Positions 9,337 through 18,430 of a DNA stretch of 21,325 bases are shown in pieces; the stretch's first letter is position 1; every line of letters starts with the position of its first letter. A program made the translations under genes and the position numbers. The stretch is from Chara braunii. Taxonomy: Eukaryota; Streptophyta; Charophyceae; Charales; Characeae. Below the pieces are notes generated by a model. That model had not been told where the DNA came from. It was given only the letters and a program-made list of their open reading frames with translations, and did no database searches. The stretch lies in contig BFEA01000174.1 in NCBI GenBank assembly GCA_003427395.1, positions 1,708,347-1,729,671 on the forward strand, in the 5' to 3' direction.

Positions 9337-9578
9337 GGCTAGATAGGATCTGCCACATGTAGTCTGGGCGCCGAGCGCCAAGATAGGATATCAACTCTAG
9401 TTCTTCGTTGATGATGATGGGACTTTTAGCATTGTCAATTATGAACTCTTGGTGTGTTTTTATTTGGTGAATCTCGTGATGCAATTCTGCTGTTCGTTCG
9501 AGGTCAAGACTATCTGGACTCATATGTACGATGTTGTTTGATTGTTGAAGTTCGCTATTGCTCATCTTCCTTGCAATT

Positions 9579-9590
9579 TGGTATCAGAGC
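9579..9590 (+). other. Primer-binding site, initiator tRNA-Met
   Basis: TGGTATCAGAGC is the classical plant LTR-retrotransposon PBS, complementary to the 3' end of initiator methionyl-tRNA, which primes minus-strand DNA synthesis. It lies three bases after the LTR terminal CA. Confidence 0.93.
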
Positions 9591-10844
9591 TGTGGTACAA
9601 TTGCGCTCATCTGGCGCTTGTCTTCTGCCTTATGCGGTACATACATGTGGTCTGCTGGTCGAGTTTGGCCGTAAGTTGTATGTAGTGAGGAGGGTGGAGA
9701 CGAGTGTATAGGCGACCCAGGAGGTGCGGGGATCGCCAGGAAGGCTACGTGAGGTGAATGTGGTCTGGACAGTGTGATGAGAACTATCTAATGTGCGACT
9801 GATGCTGAGGTGGAACGACGTTCAATGCTGGTTGTGCCGACGCAGTGACTGGTCATCGCAATCGCCATTTGGTCATCTGGTGAGATTATCTTTGTGGTTG
9901 GGGGCAGCTATTTGAGGTACGTTGCTCTTAACATTATCTTCCCTCTCCGACACTTCTTACCGTGAGGTTGTGTGTTCCTTCTTGAGAGTCCTCTCATCGT
10001 GAGGTGTCGAGTGCGCTCAACCTTGAGAGTCGGCAATGTTCACGTGGAGCATCTGGGTGGAGATGGGCGGAGCTTTCTGAAGGGCCCTGGACGAAGCACT
10101 GGGTCACGGTCACCATGCCAACCCACAAGGAGTAGAGCACGCATGCCTTGCTGCTTGTCCTTTGTTCGGCTTGCTGCGCTGTTAGATGGGTACTACTAGG
10201 CAGGCCAGCCCTACAAGAAAGACGAGCACCCGGTGTCTATAAATAAACACGGGAAGGGGATATCACTGGTTGTGATCGTCGTCCTGCTGCGACGTAAAAT
10301 AATTCCTGATGTCACTTTTGGGCGGACGTTAAAATGCCTTTGGATCAGCCAGTGATGTAAGGCTCGCGGCACGCCGAGGATAAATATACGTGCAAGGCTG
10401 GCCAGCTCAGTGGATACTCGGGGCACAGGGGTGGGCCGGACACACACCTTTAGACACTCAACGCTCTCCAGATTGCTCAGGGACGCTGACGTCAAGTGAT
10501 ACTCAGGGGAACTAAGGGAGGGGTTGATTTCAGGTGACAAGTTCGAGAAAATTCCATGTTGTCCTATCCACACAAATGATTCTGTTTTTATGTTTTGATT
10601 AGTTAGATGTACAGCCATTGACATCTGACAGACAACATCAGTTAGAACTGTTTATCGTTCCTGGTGCTTCTGTTTGCGGACTAGTCAGACTAAAAATAGT
10701 TTCGTTTGTAGGAATCTGACTTACCTGTTGACCTCAAGTGATATCTATTCCGAAATAGCAACCAATTACTTTGTTGGTTTGTGCACTACGCTGCGGTAGG
10801 CATACAGTGTGCAATAGTGCAGATTGTGTACAAGTCTGTAGCTT
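9591..10844 (+). other. Long untranslated leader of element 2
   Basis: These 1.25 kb between PBS and gag hold no believable ORF. The order of conserved blocks is the same as in element 1: TTTGTGGTTGGGGGCA near 9891, GGTCACGGTCACCATGCC near 10102, TGGTTGTGATCGTCGT at 10267 followed by AATAATTCCTGA, GATCAGCCAG near 10342, and GGGCACAGGGGTG near 10421. A TATA-like CTATAAATAAA at 10237-10247 lies about 30 bases before the TGGTTGTG block. The leader presumably carries dimerisation and packaging signals. Confidence 0.65.
10237..10247 (+). promoter_or_regulatory. TATA-like box inside the element 2 leader
   Basis: CTATAAATAAA lies at the same relative place as a TATA-rich tract (2726-2738) in element 1, about 30-35 bases upstream of the conserved TGGTTGTGATCGTCG block. 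It could drive an internal transcript lacking the LTR, or it could be a chance AT-rich tract. Confidence 0.35.
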
Positions 10845-12811
10845 ATGAGCGATAGGGAAGAACAGCAACCGGACGACCGGATTTTGCGATCGGCAAGGCG
10901 CCCAGTAGCCCATTTGGCAATAGGGCTAGAGGGCGACAAACATTTGTTCCGCCAACTTACGGAAAGGCAGCAACAACATCAGAGGGCTAGAGCAACAGAG
11001 GCTAGCAGGACCCTCGTGAGTGAGGCCGCAGTTTCGGAAGCCATGTCTACCTCAACAATGCAGACTTCTCAAGCCGGTAGTTCAGGGTTTGTAGGGTCAA
11101 CGGTCGCGCAGACCCAGGTGCAGTCCACTGGCGTAATGGCGAGCCAGCCATTGTTGTTGACTCCCGAGGAGATCGCCGTATAGGAGGCAGTCCTCCAGGA
11201 GGCACAACTACAGAATGCTTTAGGAAAGATAAAAGCGGAGAAAGAAAAGATGATCAGAAGAAGAGCCAGGATGCAACGTAGACAAGCGGACATTAGTGAG
11301 TTAGAGGAAATGGATATGACGAATGTGCCTGAAGATGTGAGACTTGTATGGTCGGTCCTGCTGAATGTAGTAGAGATGCAGGACCATCAGACAACCATCC
11401 TTCAGGATATCCAGCAAAGTCTGGCCTTGTTGGTTGGGCGAACGCAGGCCACGTCACCAATGTCCGGGCCTGGTGCCTGGCCCGTTGCACACCCTCCTCC
11501 TTTTGTCCCACCGGTGACTGGGGTATCCCCATATGTAGCTCCATCATCGGTTGCTATCGTTTCCCTGGGCATGCCGCTGTCAGGAGGGGTAACAGCAGGG
11601 AGTAGTTTGCAGGTTCCTGTTGAGACAGTGTACACCCAAACTCCGTCGCAGGTTGCAGTCACCATGCAGCCTGTTGTCTCGCAGCCTGTGCAGCCGCAGG
11701 GCACACAGCTCCAGCAGTTGGCACAGCAACCTGTGTCACAGGGTCCACAGCCCGTGGTGATGCAGGGACCGGGACAGACACAGTGGGTCCCAAAGACGGC
11801 CATCGCCGCTCCCAAACCTTTCACAAGGGAAAAGAGGCGTGAAGACCTCGACACATGGTTGAGGGCAGTGTCGGTCTACGTCAGGTGTAAACTTACCTTG
11901 CCGCACGAAGAAGTGCTTGTGGCTGCATCCTACCTAGAGGGTAGTGCAGCAAGATGGTTGAGTGGTTTAGTACAACCCCAGGGGTATGGTCATGACTTCC
12001 GTGCTTGGGCGGCCTCCCAGAAATTGGAGGACTTCCTGAAGATGGTGGAGGAAAGGTGGCATGATCCTCAGGAGGCCCAAGGGGCCACTGATGCGATCCT
12101 TACACTGCACACGAGGCAGTTTAAGTCAGTAAGGGAAGCCATCGACGCTGTTGAGAGTCTGATCCGTGTCCCAGGGGTGCGCTATGACCCCCAGGTCCTG
12201 CTGACCTCGTACTTGAGATGCTTTTCTCAGCCTCTCAGGAACTAGTTGGCAAAAAAGGTTAACATCAATATGCACAACTTTCCTTCGTTCAGTAAGGTGG
12301 CCCTAGACCTTGAATCTAAGATAGGGCATGGACAGGCACCCACTACAGATGGGAAAAAGAAGACTGCCTCTCAACTGGAAGGCGAAGGGTCGCTTGATGT
12401 TCGTCGATAATGATGGTTCTACTATCGAAGTAGACGTACACTTCCAGGAGGGAGTAGGTTCAGAGGCGGACAGCTTGAAACTTCAGAGGGTGGAGTGGTC
12501 GCTGTCGTAGCACAGAAAGGTAAGGCGGGGGTAGACGCCGCGGAGGCTCCCGGTCTAGGAGTCAAGTTGACCCCAACGCTCCTCCATGGGAGAAAGCGGG
12601 TCTCACTGAGGACGTGTGGAGAGACCGTTACTCTCGGCAGGCCTGTATTCGTTGTGGTCAATATGGCCACAGCCAATTCAAGTGCCGCAACAAGAAGGTG
12701 ACAGAAAAGATCCCGCCTACGATGGGGCAAGTGTTGGGATCCTCTCATCCCGTTGGTAGCAACGTTGCTAGTACTTCAGGCAGTGCTCCGGGAAACACGT
12801 CAGGCCAGTAG
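10845..12811 (+). pseudogene. gag: gag pseudogene of element 2
   Basis: The ATG at 10845 starts a frame interrupted by an in-frame TAG at 11181-11183 and continuing to a second TAG at 12243-12245. It reads on in frame beyond that (LAKKVNINMHNF). The N-terminal third is charged and probably coiled-coil (about 11184-11330). A Pro/Gln/Val-rich spacer follows (about 11450-11790), then the retrotransposon gag core at about 11815-12240 (DLDTWLRAVSVYVR, EGSAARWLSGL, WHDPQEAQ, YDPQVLLTSYLRCF). Three small frameshifts (near 12390, 12480 and 12530) lead to the CCHC knuckle (12644-12685) and a terminal TAG at 12809-12811. It should form the virus-like particle capsid. It is broken in this copy. Confidence 0.88.
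12644..12685 (+). other. CCHC zinc knuckle of element 2 Gag
   Basis: It encodes CIRCGQYGHSQFKC, an intact CX2CX4HX4C nucleocapsid motif, preceded by VWRDRYSRQA as in element 1. Confidence 0.93.
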
Positions 12812-12831
12812 GAATAGTAGCTGTTCCTGCT
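12790..12831 (+). promoter_or_regulatory. Putative -1 ribosomal frameshift signal between gag and pol
   Basis: The heptamer G-GGA-AAC at 12790-12796 is correctly phased to the gag codons (XXXYYYZ class). The gag TAG follows at 12809-12811. A slip to -1 enters exactly the protease frame, which is open across the site (GKHVRPVGIVAVPARV). Ten bases after the heptamer, AGTAGGAA (12807-12814) can pair with TTCCTGCT (12824-12831), giving 8 pairs including one G-U and a 9-nt loop. The same frame relation exists in element 1. Confidence 0.6.
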
Positions 12832-14118
12832 AGGGTCAAGATGGTGGAGACACCCTCACCATCTCGATGGATGGCCCAAACTACTGACTCCCATGTCGTC
12901 CCGCAAACACATTCAGACCCATTGAGCCTTTGTTCGATGAATGTGTTAGAGTCCTTAGAGGAGTTAGAGGTGGAGTGGTCTAGATTAGACCCAGTAGCTT
13001 CTTGGACGACACTAGTCAAAGTCCCGAAGGGTGAGATGTTCGTCAGCGAGGTTGTCATTGGCGGCCGTAAGGCCGTGGCCTATTATGACACTTGCTCGAC
13101 ACGGAACTTTATTAGTCGCGCGCATGTTGAGAGACTGCGCTTACAGGGGCAAGTGCAGCGCCTGAGTCGACGTGTGGAGTCGACTTGTGCCAACAAACAG
13201 CGCATGGTAGTCAACGACTACCTCCATGATGTTGAGTGTTGTTTCCCGTACGCGGGAGGGGAGTTGAGACATCGTGGCTCGTTCCTAGTAAGTGACGAGC
13301 GCCCAATGGATATATTACTAGGTATGTACTACCTCTCTGTAGCACAGCCCCAGTTTGACTGGGACCGAAAAGTGGTCAAACACACTTTGCCAGGTGGAGG
13401 GACCGCCAGATTACATAAGTTCAAAGCTAGTAGTCTGATTGAGTCCTATGGGAGCATGTGTGCGGCCGAGTTCCACAATTATAATAAGCAAAATCAGGAG
13501 GAGGGTATGTATTTAGTTCGTCTCTGCTGTAGGCGAGCCGGTGAAAATGCCACCGGAGATAGAGGGAGTAGTTGCTAGGTACCCTGATCTAGTTGAAGAG
13601 CCAACAGGGGTTGTTGAGAGGGAGGTCGTCCATGCGATAGAGATTATCCCAGGGTCTAGTATCCCGAAGGGTAGGATCTATCGGATGTCTCCAGGCGAGC
13701 TTGATGAGCTTCACCGCCAACTCGAGGAACTCGTAGAGAAGGGTTGGATCCGGCCGAGTGTCTCTCCTTATGGGTCTCGAGTTTTATTCGTACCTAAGAA
13801 GGAGGGTACTCTTAGGATGTGCATTGACTATAGGGGCCTCAATGCCATCACTGTAAAGAATAGATAGCCCCTACCGCGCATCGGCGATCTGTTAGATAGA
13901 GTGCGCAAGGGTGTCGGTACTTCAGTAGGATAGATCTGAAGTCTGGGTACCATCAGATTGCAATCCGGCCCGAGGATCAGCACAAAACCGCTTTCCAGAC
14001 CAGGTACGGTCTGTACGAGTTTGTGGTGATGCCTTTTGGCCTTTGCAATGCTCCTGGCACTTTTCAGCACGCTAAGAATCGGATATTCCATGATTACTTA
14101 GATAAGTTTGTCATCGTG

Positions 14119-14130
14119 TACCTCGATGAC
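14119..14130 (+). other. RT catalytic YLDD box
   Basis: Tyr-Leu-Asp-Asp within VIVYLDDILIFS is the polymerase active site. It lies in the longest intact pol segment (14023-14975). Confidence 0.95.
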
Positions 14131-15618
14131 ATACTTATTTTTAGTAAGACTGTCGAGGAGCACGGTGCACATTTGGACAAAGTTCTCAGTCTTCTGCGAC
14201 AGAACAAGTTCAAGATCAACGGTGAGCAGTGCGAGTTTGGCCACACCCGTGTCGTGTACTTGGGTCATGAGATTTCCGCAGAAGGGTCGAAGCCCGATGA
14301 CGCGAAGGTGGCCAGCATTCGTGATTGGCCACGTCCTCAGTCTGTGACTGAGATGAGATCTTTCTTGGGAATGACAGGCTACCATAGGACTTTCGTTAAG
14401 AACTATAGCATAATGGCCGCTCCTTTGACTGATCTGACCCGCCTTGACACCCCATGGGAGTGGACAAATGAGTGCGAGGCTAGTTTCAGACATCTGAAGC
14501 CGGCGTTGACGCACTACGAGGTCTTGAAACTTCCTGATCCTGACGAGCTGTTCATAGTCACCACGGATGCCAGTCGATATGGCATTGGCTCCGTGCTCGC
14601 GCAGCAGGAGGGGCCAAAGTTGAGGCCTGTAGAGTACATGTCCAAGAAAATGTCGTCTCAGAAGTTGGCTAAGTCCACCTATGAGAAGGAACTCTATGTG
14701 GTTTACAAGGCTCTGACCCATTGGAGACACTATCTCCTTGGGAGGTTCTTCATCCTCAGGACTGATCATCAGACCCTGAGATGGATGAGAACTCAGCTTG
14801 TACTCTATGACGCCCTCAAGCGTTGGATTGAAGTCATTGAGCAATATGACTTTGACCCTCAGTATCAGAAAGGGGAGTACAACAGGGTTGCTGATGCCTT
14901 GTCGCGTAGACCTGATTTCTCTGGTGCGCTGCTTACTGAGTTCGATCTAACGGACGGTGTTACTCAGTCTATGGTGGTATGTCTGAGATCATACGCAGAC
15001 TTAAGGCGAAGGATAAGAAGACTTTTGTCGAGTTTGAGTTGGTCAATGGCTTGCTGTTCCTTGAGAAGGACGGGAATAAACGATTGTGTGTCCCAAATAG
15101 TGAGTCTTTGCGTAGTTTGTTTTTAGGTGAGTGCCATGATGCCACCGGCCATTTTGGGTATAAGAAGACCGCAGCCAACTTGCTGCAGCGGTTCTGGTGG
15201 CCCACGATGATGAGAGATGCCCAGTTGTACGTGGATACTTGTCAAGTTTGTCAATGGGACAAGCCACGTACTCGGGCTCCTCTTGGGCTTCTGAAGCCCC
15301 TTCCGATTCTGGAACGGCCTGGTGAGAGTCTGTCCATGGATTTCATGGATACTCTGATCACCAGCAAGAGTGGGATGCGTCACATCTTCGTCATCGTGGA
15401 TAGTAATGCCGGAAACAGCGAGAACGGCGGAGTATGTGATCAGAATGTTTAAAGAGAAATGGGTCAGGGACTTTGGTTTACCGAAGTCTATTATTAGTGA
15501 CAGGGATGTCCGGTTCACTAGCGTGTTATGGAAGGCAGTTGCTGCAGAGCAGGGAACTCAGCTGCAGATGACTTCCGGAAATCACCCAAAGGCCAACGGT
15601 CAGGATGAGCAACTGAGG

Positions 15619-15725
15619 TGAGAAGCTTGCTCTCACCGCCAGCCTGTAAAACACCTGTTGAGGCATTACATCAAGCCCAACCAGGTGGACTGGGATGAGA
15701 AGCTTGCTCTCATCGCCAGCCTGTA
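15619..15725 (+). repeat. 30-bp templated duplication in the integrase gene
   Basis: 15619-15648 repeats 15696-15725 with a single mismatch (15636 against 15713). Each starts TGAGAAGCTTGCTCTCA, and they are 77 bp apart. The upstream copy sits just after the catalytic Glu codon and places a TGA in frame. The downstream copy encodes the normal DEKLALIASLY of the family, so the upstream one is the inserted copy. Confidence 0.9.
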
Positions 15726-16193
15726 CAACAACGCTGTACATAGGGCCACCGGGGTGAGCCCAAACAACTTACTGCAAACATTTAAGCCTAGATTGCCTCT
15801 AGAGTTTCTTCTTCCTAAGAATCAAACAACTGCTGCACCAGGTACCTTGGAATTTGCTTACCGCTATGAACAGAAGATGCAGCAGGCTATAGAACAGATG
15901 CAGAAGGCGCAGGCTGCAATGATAGAGTCTGAAAATAGACACCGCCGGCCTTCTACATTTCAGGTTGGAATTCGTCAGAATTGGGACAGTAGCACGGGAT
16001 CTCCCGCAAACTCATGCCCCGGTACTTTGGACCCTGAGAAGTCTTGGATATCGTTGGGACAGATCCGGATGGGCCATCTTATGTTATTCGGATCCCTGGT
16101 CATCTCCGTACTTACCCTGTCTTTCACACCTCCGAGCTGGCACCTTTCAAAGATACTGACCAATTTCCATCTTGTCGCTCAATGTTGCCCCCA

Positions 16194-16436
16194 ACTATGG
16201 ATGGAGAGGTGGACATCGATGATATTGTGTATCACAGAGAGCTGCGGGTATCAAGACCAGCAGGCAGGGGACGTCCTCCGAAACCGAAGCTGCAGTACCG
16301 TGTTCGGTTCCGGCATGACATTGATCCAAAGGAGAACCGCTGGTTCACAGGGGAATAGCTCCAGACCGCTCCTCAAGTTGTAACCCAATACGAGAAATCT
16401 CTGCAGAAGGGAAAGCGCCCTATGATCGAAGATTGA
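16194..16436 (+). other. Degenerate chromodomain-like C-terminus of Pol
   Basis: Frame 16194-16436 reads DGEVDIDDIVYHRELRVSR, a basic GRGRPPKPK segment, YRVRFRHDIDPKENRWFTGE, a TAG at 16356, then LQTAPQVV. The pattern (a beta strand around DI-x-x-I-x-x-HR, then QYxVxFxGxxPxxNxW) resembles the group of gypsy chromodomains that target insertion to chromatin marks. It is weak by eye. Confidence 0.55.
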
Positions 16437-16460
16437 GCTTCTCAGAGGACTGTTGAAGTT

Positions 16461-16473
16461 GAGGAGGAGGGAA
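16461..16473 (+). other. Polypurine tract of element 2
   Basis: GAGGAGGAGGGAA directly precedes the 3' LTR start. An RNase H-resistant purine tract at this place primes plus-strand DNA synthesis (one T at 16474 begins the LTR). Confidence 0.88.
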
Positions 16474-16697
16474 TGCGAGGCCAGTGCCTCTATGAGCTCC
16501 ATAAGGCCCCATTTTGCAGCCCGTCAACCACCCTAAGTGAAGGCAGGTTCGACGAGGCCCTCAGGGCCCTTTTCTGGCCACCACGGAACTCAGGGAAATG
16601 CACGCAGTTGCGCAGCGCCAGTTGGTTGAGTGAACCCAGGCCCTGGGCCGCCTGTGTCAATGTATGTGAGGCAGGCCCTGGGCTGGATACGGGGACC
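16474..16697 (+). repeat. 3' LTR of element 2, truncated after 224 bp
   Basis: It begins TGCGAGGCCAGTGCC and matches 8570-8794 of the 5' LTR with about 11 substitutions and one 1-nt indel. Similarity stops sharply after GGGGACC at 16697. The remainder of the LTR is absent from the window. Confidence 0.9.
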
Positions 16698-17459
16698 GGT
16701 GTCGGAGGGCGCTGTGTCCCGGCCCTCCTCGGTGTGTGAAGTTCCTGCCTGGCACCAGTGCTTCGGACAAATGTCGTGGCTGTCTAAGTTGCTACTGAAC
16801 CTCCGCGGCATCTCTGATATACCTGGGCGGTGCCATGACGCAGACCGGTCCAGTTGGTACCTGCCCTCAGGCAAGAGGTGCGCCGCTGGACTTTCCATTG
16901 GTCCACGCAGGCTCGGCGCCCTGCTATACAGCAGAGCACTACCGGCCTGTGGCCGTGGTAGCCGTTGGGTTAGCTCAGGGACACGAAGGTAGAGGGACCG
17001 GCGCAGTCTTTTCTACTGCGCGCCGAGTGCCCCCATGCCAGGTTATGGGTTAGGTGCGCGAGATGGATATTGTTGATTAAATGAAGAAGATCAGGAAAAG
17101 GGAAGCAAAGGAAGGGAAAATGTGAAAAAGGAAAGGGAAACCTGAGCGTCGAGTTTATGCAGTGGTCCAAGTTCTTGCTTTAATTCAGGGTATTTTGTGA
17201 TCTCGTAACTCCCTTTTCCTCTTGATATTATTACTATTGTTATTATTATTCAATTTCCCTTTTTCACGATTCGCCAGACTCAGTTTTCTTTCTGGCCTGT
17301 CATTTCAGGGTGCCAACTGGTTAACTTTGAGCCGCGATCGTCATCTGATGATCCAGGTTGGCCTGGCTCTTCGTTTGTTTCCCTGTGTCGGGTCTGTCCA
17401 ACTGAGTTTCGCGCGGTAGGGCCCCAAAAGAGGGGTGACCCGCGGCCGCATTGGTAGGA

Positions 17460-17494
17460 GGCTTATCACCCTCCCCAGTGGAGAGTCATAAGCC
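17460..17494. repeat. Stem-loop, 7-bp outer and 4-bp inner stem
   Basis: GGCTTAT (17460-17466) pairs with ATAAGCC (17488-17494). Inside it, CTCC pairs with GGAG around a 5-nt loop. No T run follows that would make it a terminator, and its role is unknown. Confidence 0.5.
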
Positions 17495-17774
17495 CCGTCC
17501 TTGCCATCGGACATGGGTACCCGACAATTATAATCTGGTGTTTCCTTTTAGACCGAGAGGTTTGCTGGTCAGTGTCCCGCTATGGGACCCTTGCCAAGGT
17601 GGCGGTCATTTCGCACGGAACGTCGGCGCTATGACCGTTGGTGTCCTATCTTCTGATTTTCCCTTTTGTTTTATTTTCGTTTTATTTTCACTAAATTGTA
17701 AATCAAAGATCGGAATACTGGAGTCAGGTTTGTAGCTCCTCCATTTACAGCACAGGGTCACAGTGGGAGGCAAC

Positions 17775-17784
17775 CATATAAAGC
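17775..17784 (+). promoter_or_regulatory. TATA-box candidate
   Basis: CATATAAAGC is a reasonable plant TATA element, with start sites expected near 17805-17812. It lies 290 bases upstream of the acidic ORF at 18065 and 190 bases upstream of the PBS-like site. Confidence 0.4.
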
Positions 17785-17964
17785 GAGGGTGGGCTTGCCA
17801 GTTAAGGCGCACCACACTCTGAGCTTAGGCTATCTCGTTGTGCCTGGTACTAGTGAGCCCGAAGGAGAGAGGGCTGGCTAGTGTGGTGAACGTGCGGCAG
17901 ATCTTTCGATTGCCCGCCCTCGTGCTCTTAGTGTTTGGGTATAGTTATTAGGGAGTCAATGGCT

Positions 17965-17976
17965 TGGTATCGGGGG
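17965..17976 (+). other. Weak PBS-like site
   Basis: TGGTATCGGGGG shares the first seven bases, and nine of 12 overall, with TGGTATCAGAGC. A TTTCGA resembling the next part of the tRNA complement follows a few bases later. It may be chance. Confidence 0.3.
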
Positions 17977-18064
17977 TTCTTTCGAAAAGGCAGCCATGGT
18001 GCGAAGCAGTGGGCTGTGCGGCTATAGGCCGAGGTGCATCCAATCCCTCTACAGATGAGAGCGG

Positions 18065-18430
18065 ATGTTGGGAGATGGGCCTATAGTAACTACTGTGCTG
18101 GACTACAGCTACGGCAGGCGAGAGGCGAAGTTGAGAATAAATGTAGAGGGGGGGAAAGAGGGAGAGATGAGGGCGGACCCAGACCTGCAGATGGCGATTA
18201 CTGAGGCTAGGGACCGCGCAGAGAGAAGGTGCAGACGGGATGGGGTCACAGATGAGCTGAAAGTGACCATATCGTACCTAGAGACAGAGACTTTGGATCG
18301 GGACACGGAGGCTGAAAGTGAAGCCAGTGATTTGAACGCGGAGACCCAGTCTTGGCACGAGCTAGACCAGTGGCGTCGGGACCACCCATACACAGAGCCT
18401 GTCGAGAGTGGCCCAGAGGCCGACTCATGA
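18065..18430 (+). CDS. Hypothetical acidic 121-residue protein or broken gag start
   Basis: The ATG at 18065 opens 121 codons ending in TGA at 18428-18430. The product is very hydrophilic: a basic N-terminal third, then a stretch rich in Glu, Asp and Arg (helical, perhaps coiled-coil, residues about 35-85), then an acidic tail with WHELDQWRRDHP. I recognise no domain, signal peptide or membrane segment. The composition looks more coding than the surrounding short ORFs. It lies 100 bases after a PBS-like site, so it could be the start of gag of a third element. It could also be chance or a host exon. Confidence 0.35.
   Translation: MLGDGPIVTTVLDYSYGRREAKLRINVEGGKEGEMRADPDLQMAITEARDRAERRCRRDGVTDELKVTISYLETETLDRDTEAESEASDLNAETQSWHELDQWRRDHPYTEPVESGPEADS

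Larger units (their letters stand above)
8570..9575 (+). repeat. 5' LTR of element 2 (chimeric in the assembly)
   Basis: It begins TGCGAGGCCAGTGCC at 8570, matching the start of the 3' LTR at 16474, and ends with CA three bases before the PBS. The apparent length of 1006 bp is inflated by a 38-bp adapter (9241-9278) and a repeated segment of about 57 bp around it. The true length is probably near 910 bp. It contains a 32-bp direct repeat (8862-8893, 8972-9003), an ATATAGGG block near 8936 shared with element 1, and a TGACGTCAT site near 9310. ORFs on either strand here are chance. Confidence 0.85.
12793..16436 (+). pseudogene. pol: pol pseudogene of element 2 (PR-RT-RNase H-IN-chromodomain-like)
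   Basis: Protease runs to about 13520, with catalytic loop DTC at 13087-13095 where DTG or DSG is expected and ILLGMYYL later. RT follows: [13 protein letters not shown] and [14 protein letters not shown], an in-frame TAG at 13865, MPFGLCNAPGTFQ, and YLDD at 14119-14130. RNase H shows TTDAS (Asp at 14566), the Glu in KELYVVYKAL, and TDHQTLRW. Integrase has an HX4H...CX2C finger (15135-15251), Asp at 15339, Asp at 15499 and Glu at 15607, the last two spaced D-X35-E. The C-terminus reads HPVFHTSEL-like and chromodomain-like. Frame changes occur near 13520, 13910, 14975, 15400 and 15970. Stops are at 13865, 15619, 16035 and 16356, and the terminal TGA is at 16434-16436. Confidence 0.9.
8570..16697 (+). 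mobile_element. Ty3/gypsy LTR retrotransposon, element 2, nearly complete but inactive
   Basis: The element comprises a 5' LTR (8570-9575), iMet PBS (9579), leader, gag, protease, RT, RNase H, integrase, chromodomain-like tail, PPT (16461-16473) and a 3' LTR cut at 16697. Integrase after RNase H places it in Ty3/gypsy (Metaviridae-like, Chromovirus-type), not Ty1/copia. The LTRs share about 224 bp with roughly 11 substitutions and one indel (my count), near 95% identity, so the insertion is not recent. At least six stops and several frameshifts break gag and pol. It interrupts the LINE at 8570. A sequencing adapter inside the 5' LTR makes that part unreliable. Confidence 0.92.
16698..18064 (+). 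other. Unassigned sequence, possible LTR and leader of a third element
   Basis: There is no recognisable gene. A TG start (TGTCGGAGGGC at 16700) lies directly at the break in element 2. A TATA-like box (CATATAAAGC, 17775-17784) and an imperfect iMet PBS (TGGTATCGGGGG, 17965-17976) follow at distances fitting U3-R-U5 of an LTR about 1.25 kb long. Hairpins occur at 16999-17025 (GCGCAG and CTGCGC arms) and at 17460-17494 (GGCTTAT and ATAAGCC arms with an inner CTCC/GGAG). An ATT-rich microsatellite lies at about 17223-17251. No second LTR copy is in the window, so this stays a hypothesis. Confidence 0.35.

Noticed and set aside
8881-9381. 166-codon minus-strand ORF in the LTR.
   Set aside because: It spans the sequencing adapter, whose translation is VSYTHLDVYKRQ, so it is artificial.
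14098-14844. 248-codon minus-strand ORF.
   Set aside because: It is antisense to the intact RT/RNase H frame with its YLDD and DAS motifs, and the translation has no family features.
11181-16358. Four of the six in-frame stops in element 2 are TAG, suggesting amber readthrough or a reassigned code.
   Set aside because: The stops replace varied residues (Leu, aromatic, acidic) and occur with TGA stops and several frameshifts. Element 1 has TAG, TAA and TGA at other sites. Random decay explains this. Only the terminal gag TAG is shared.
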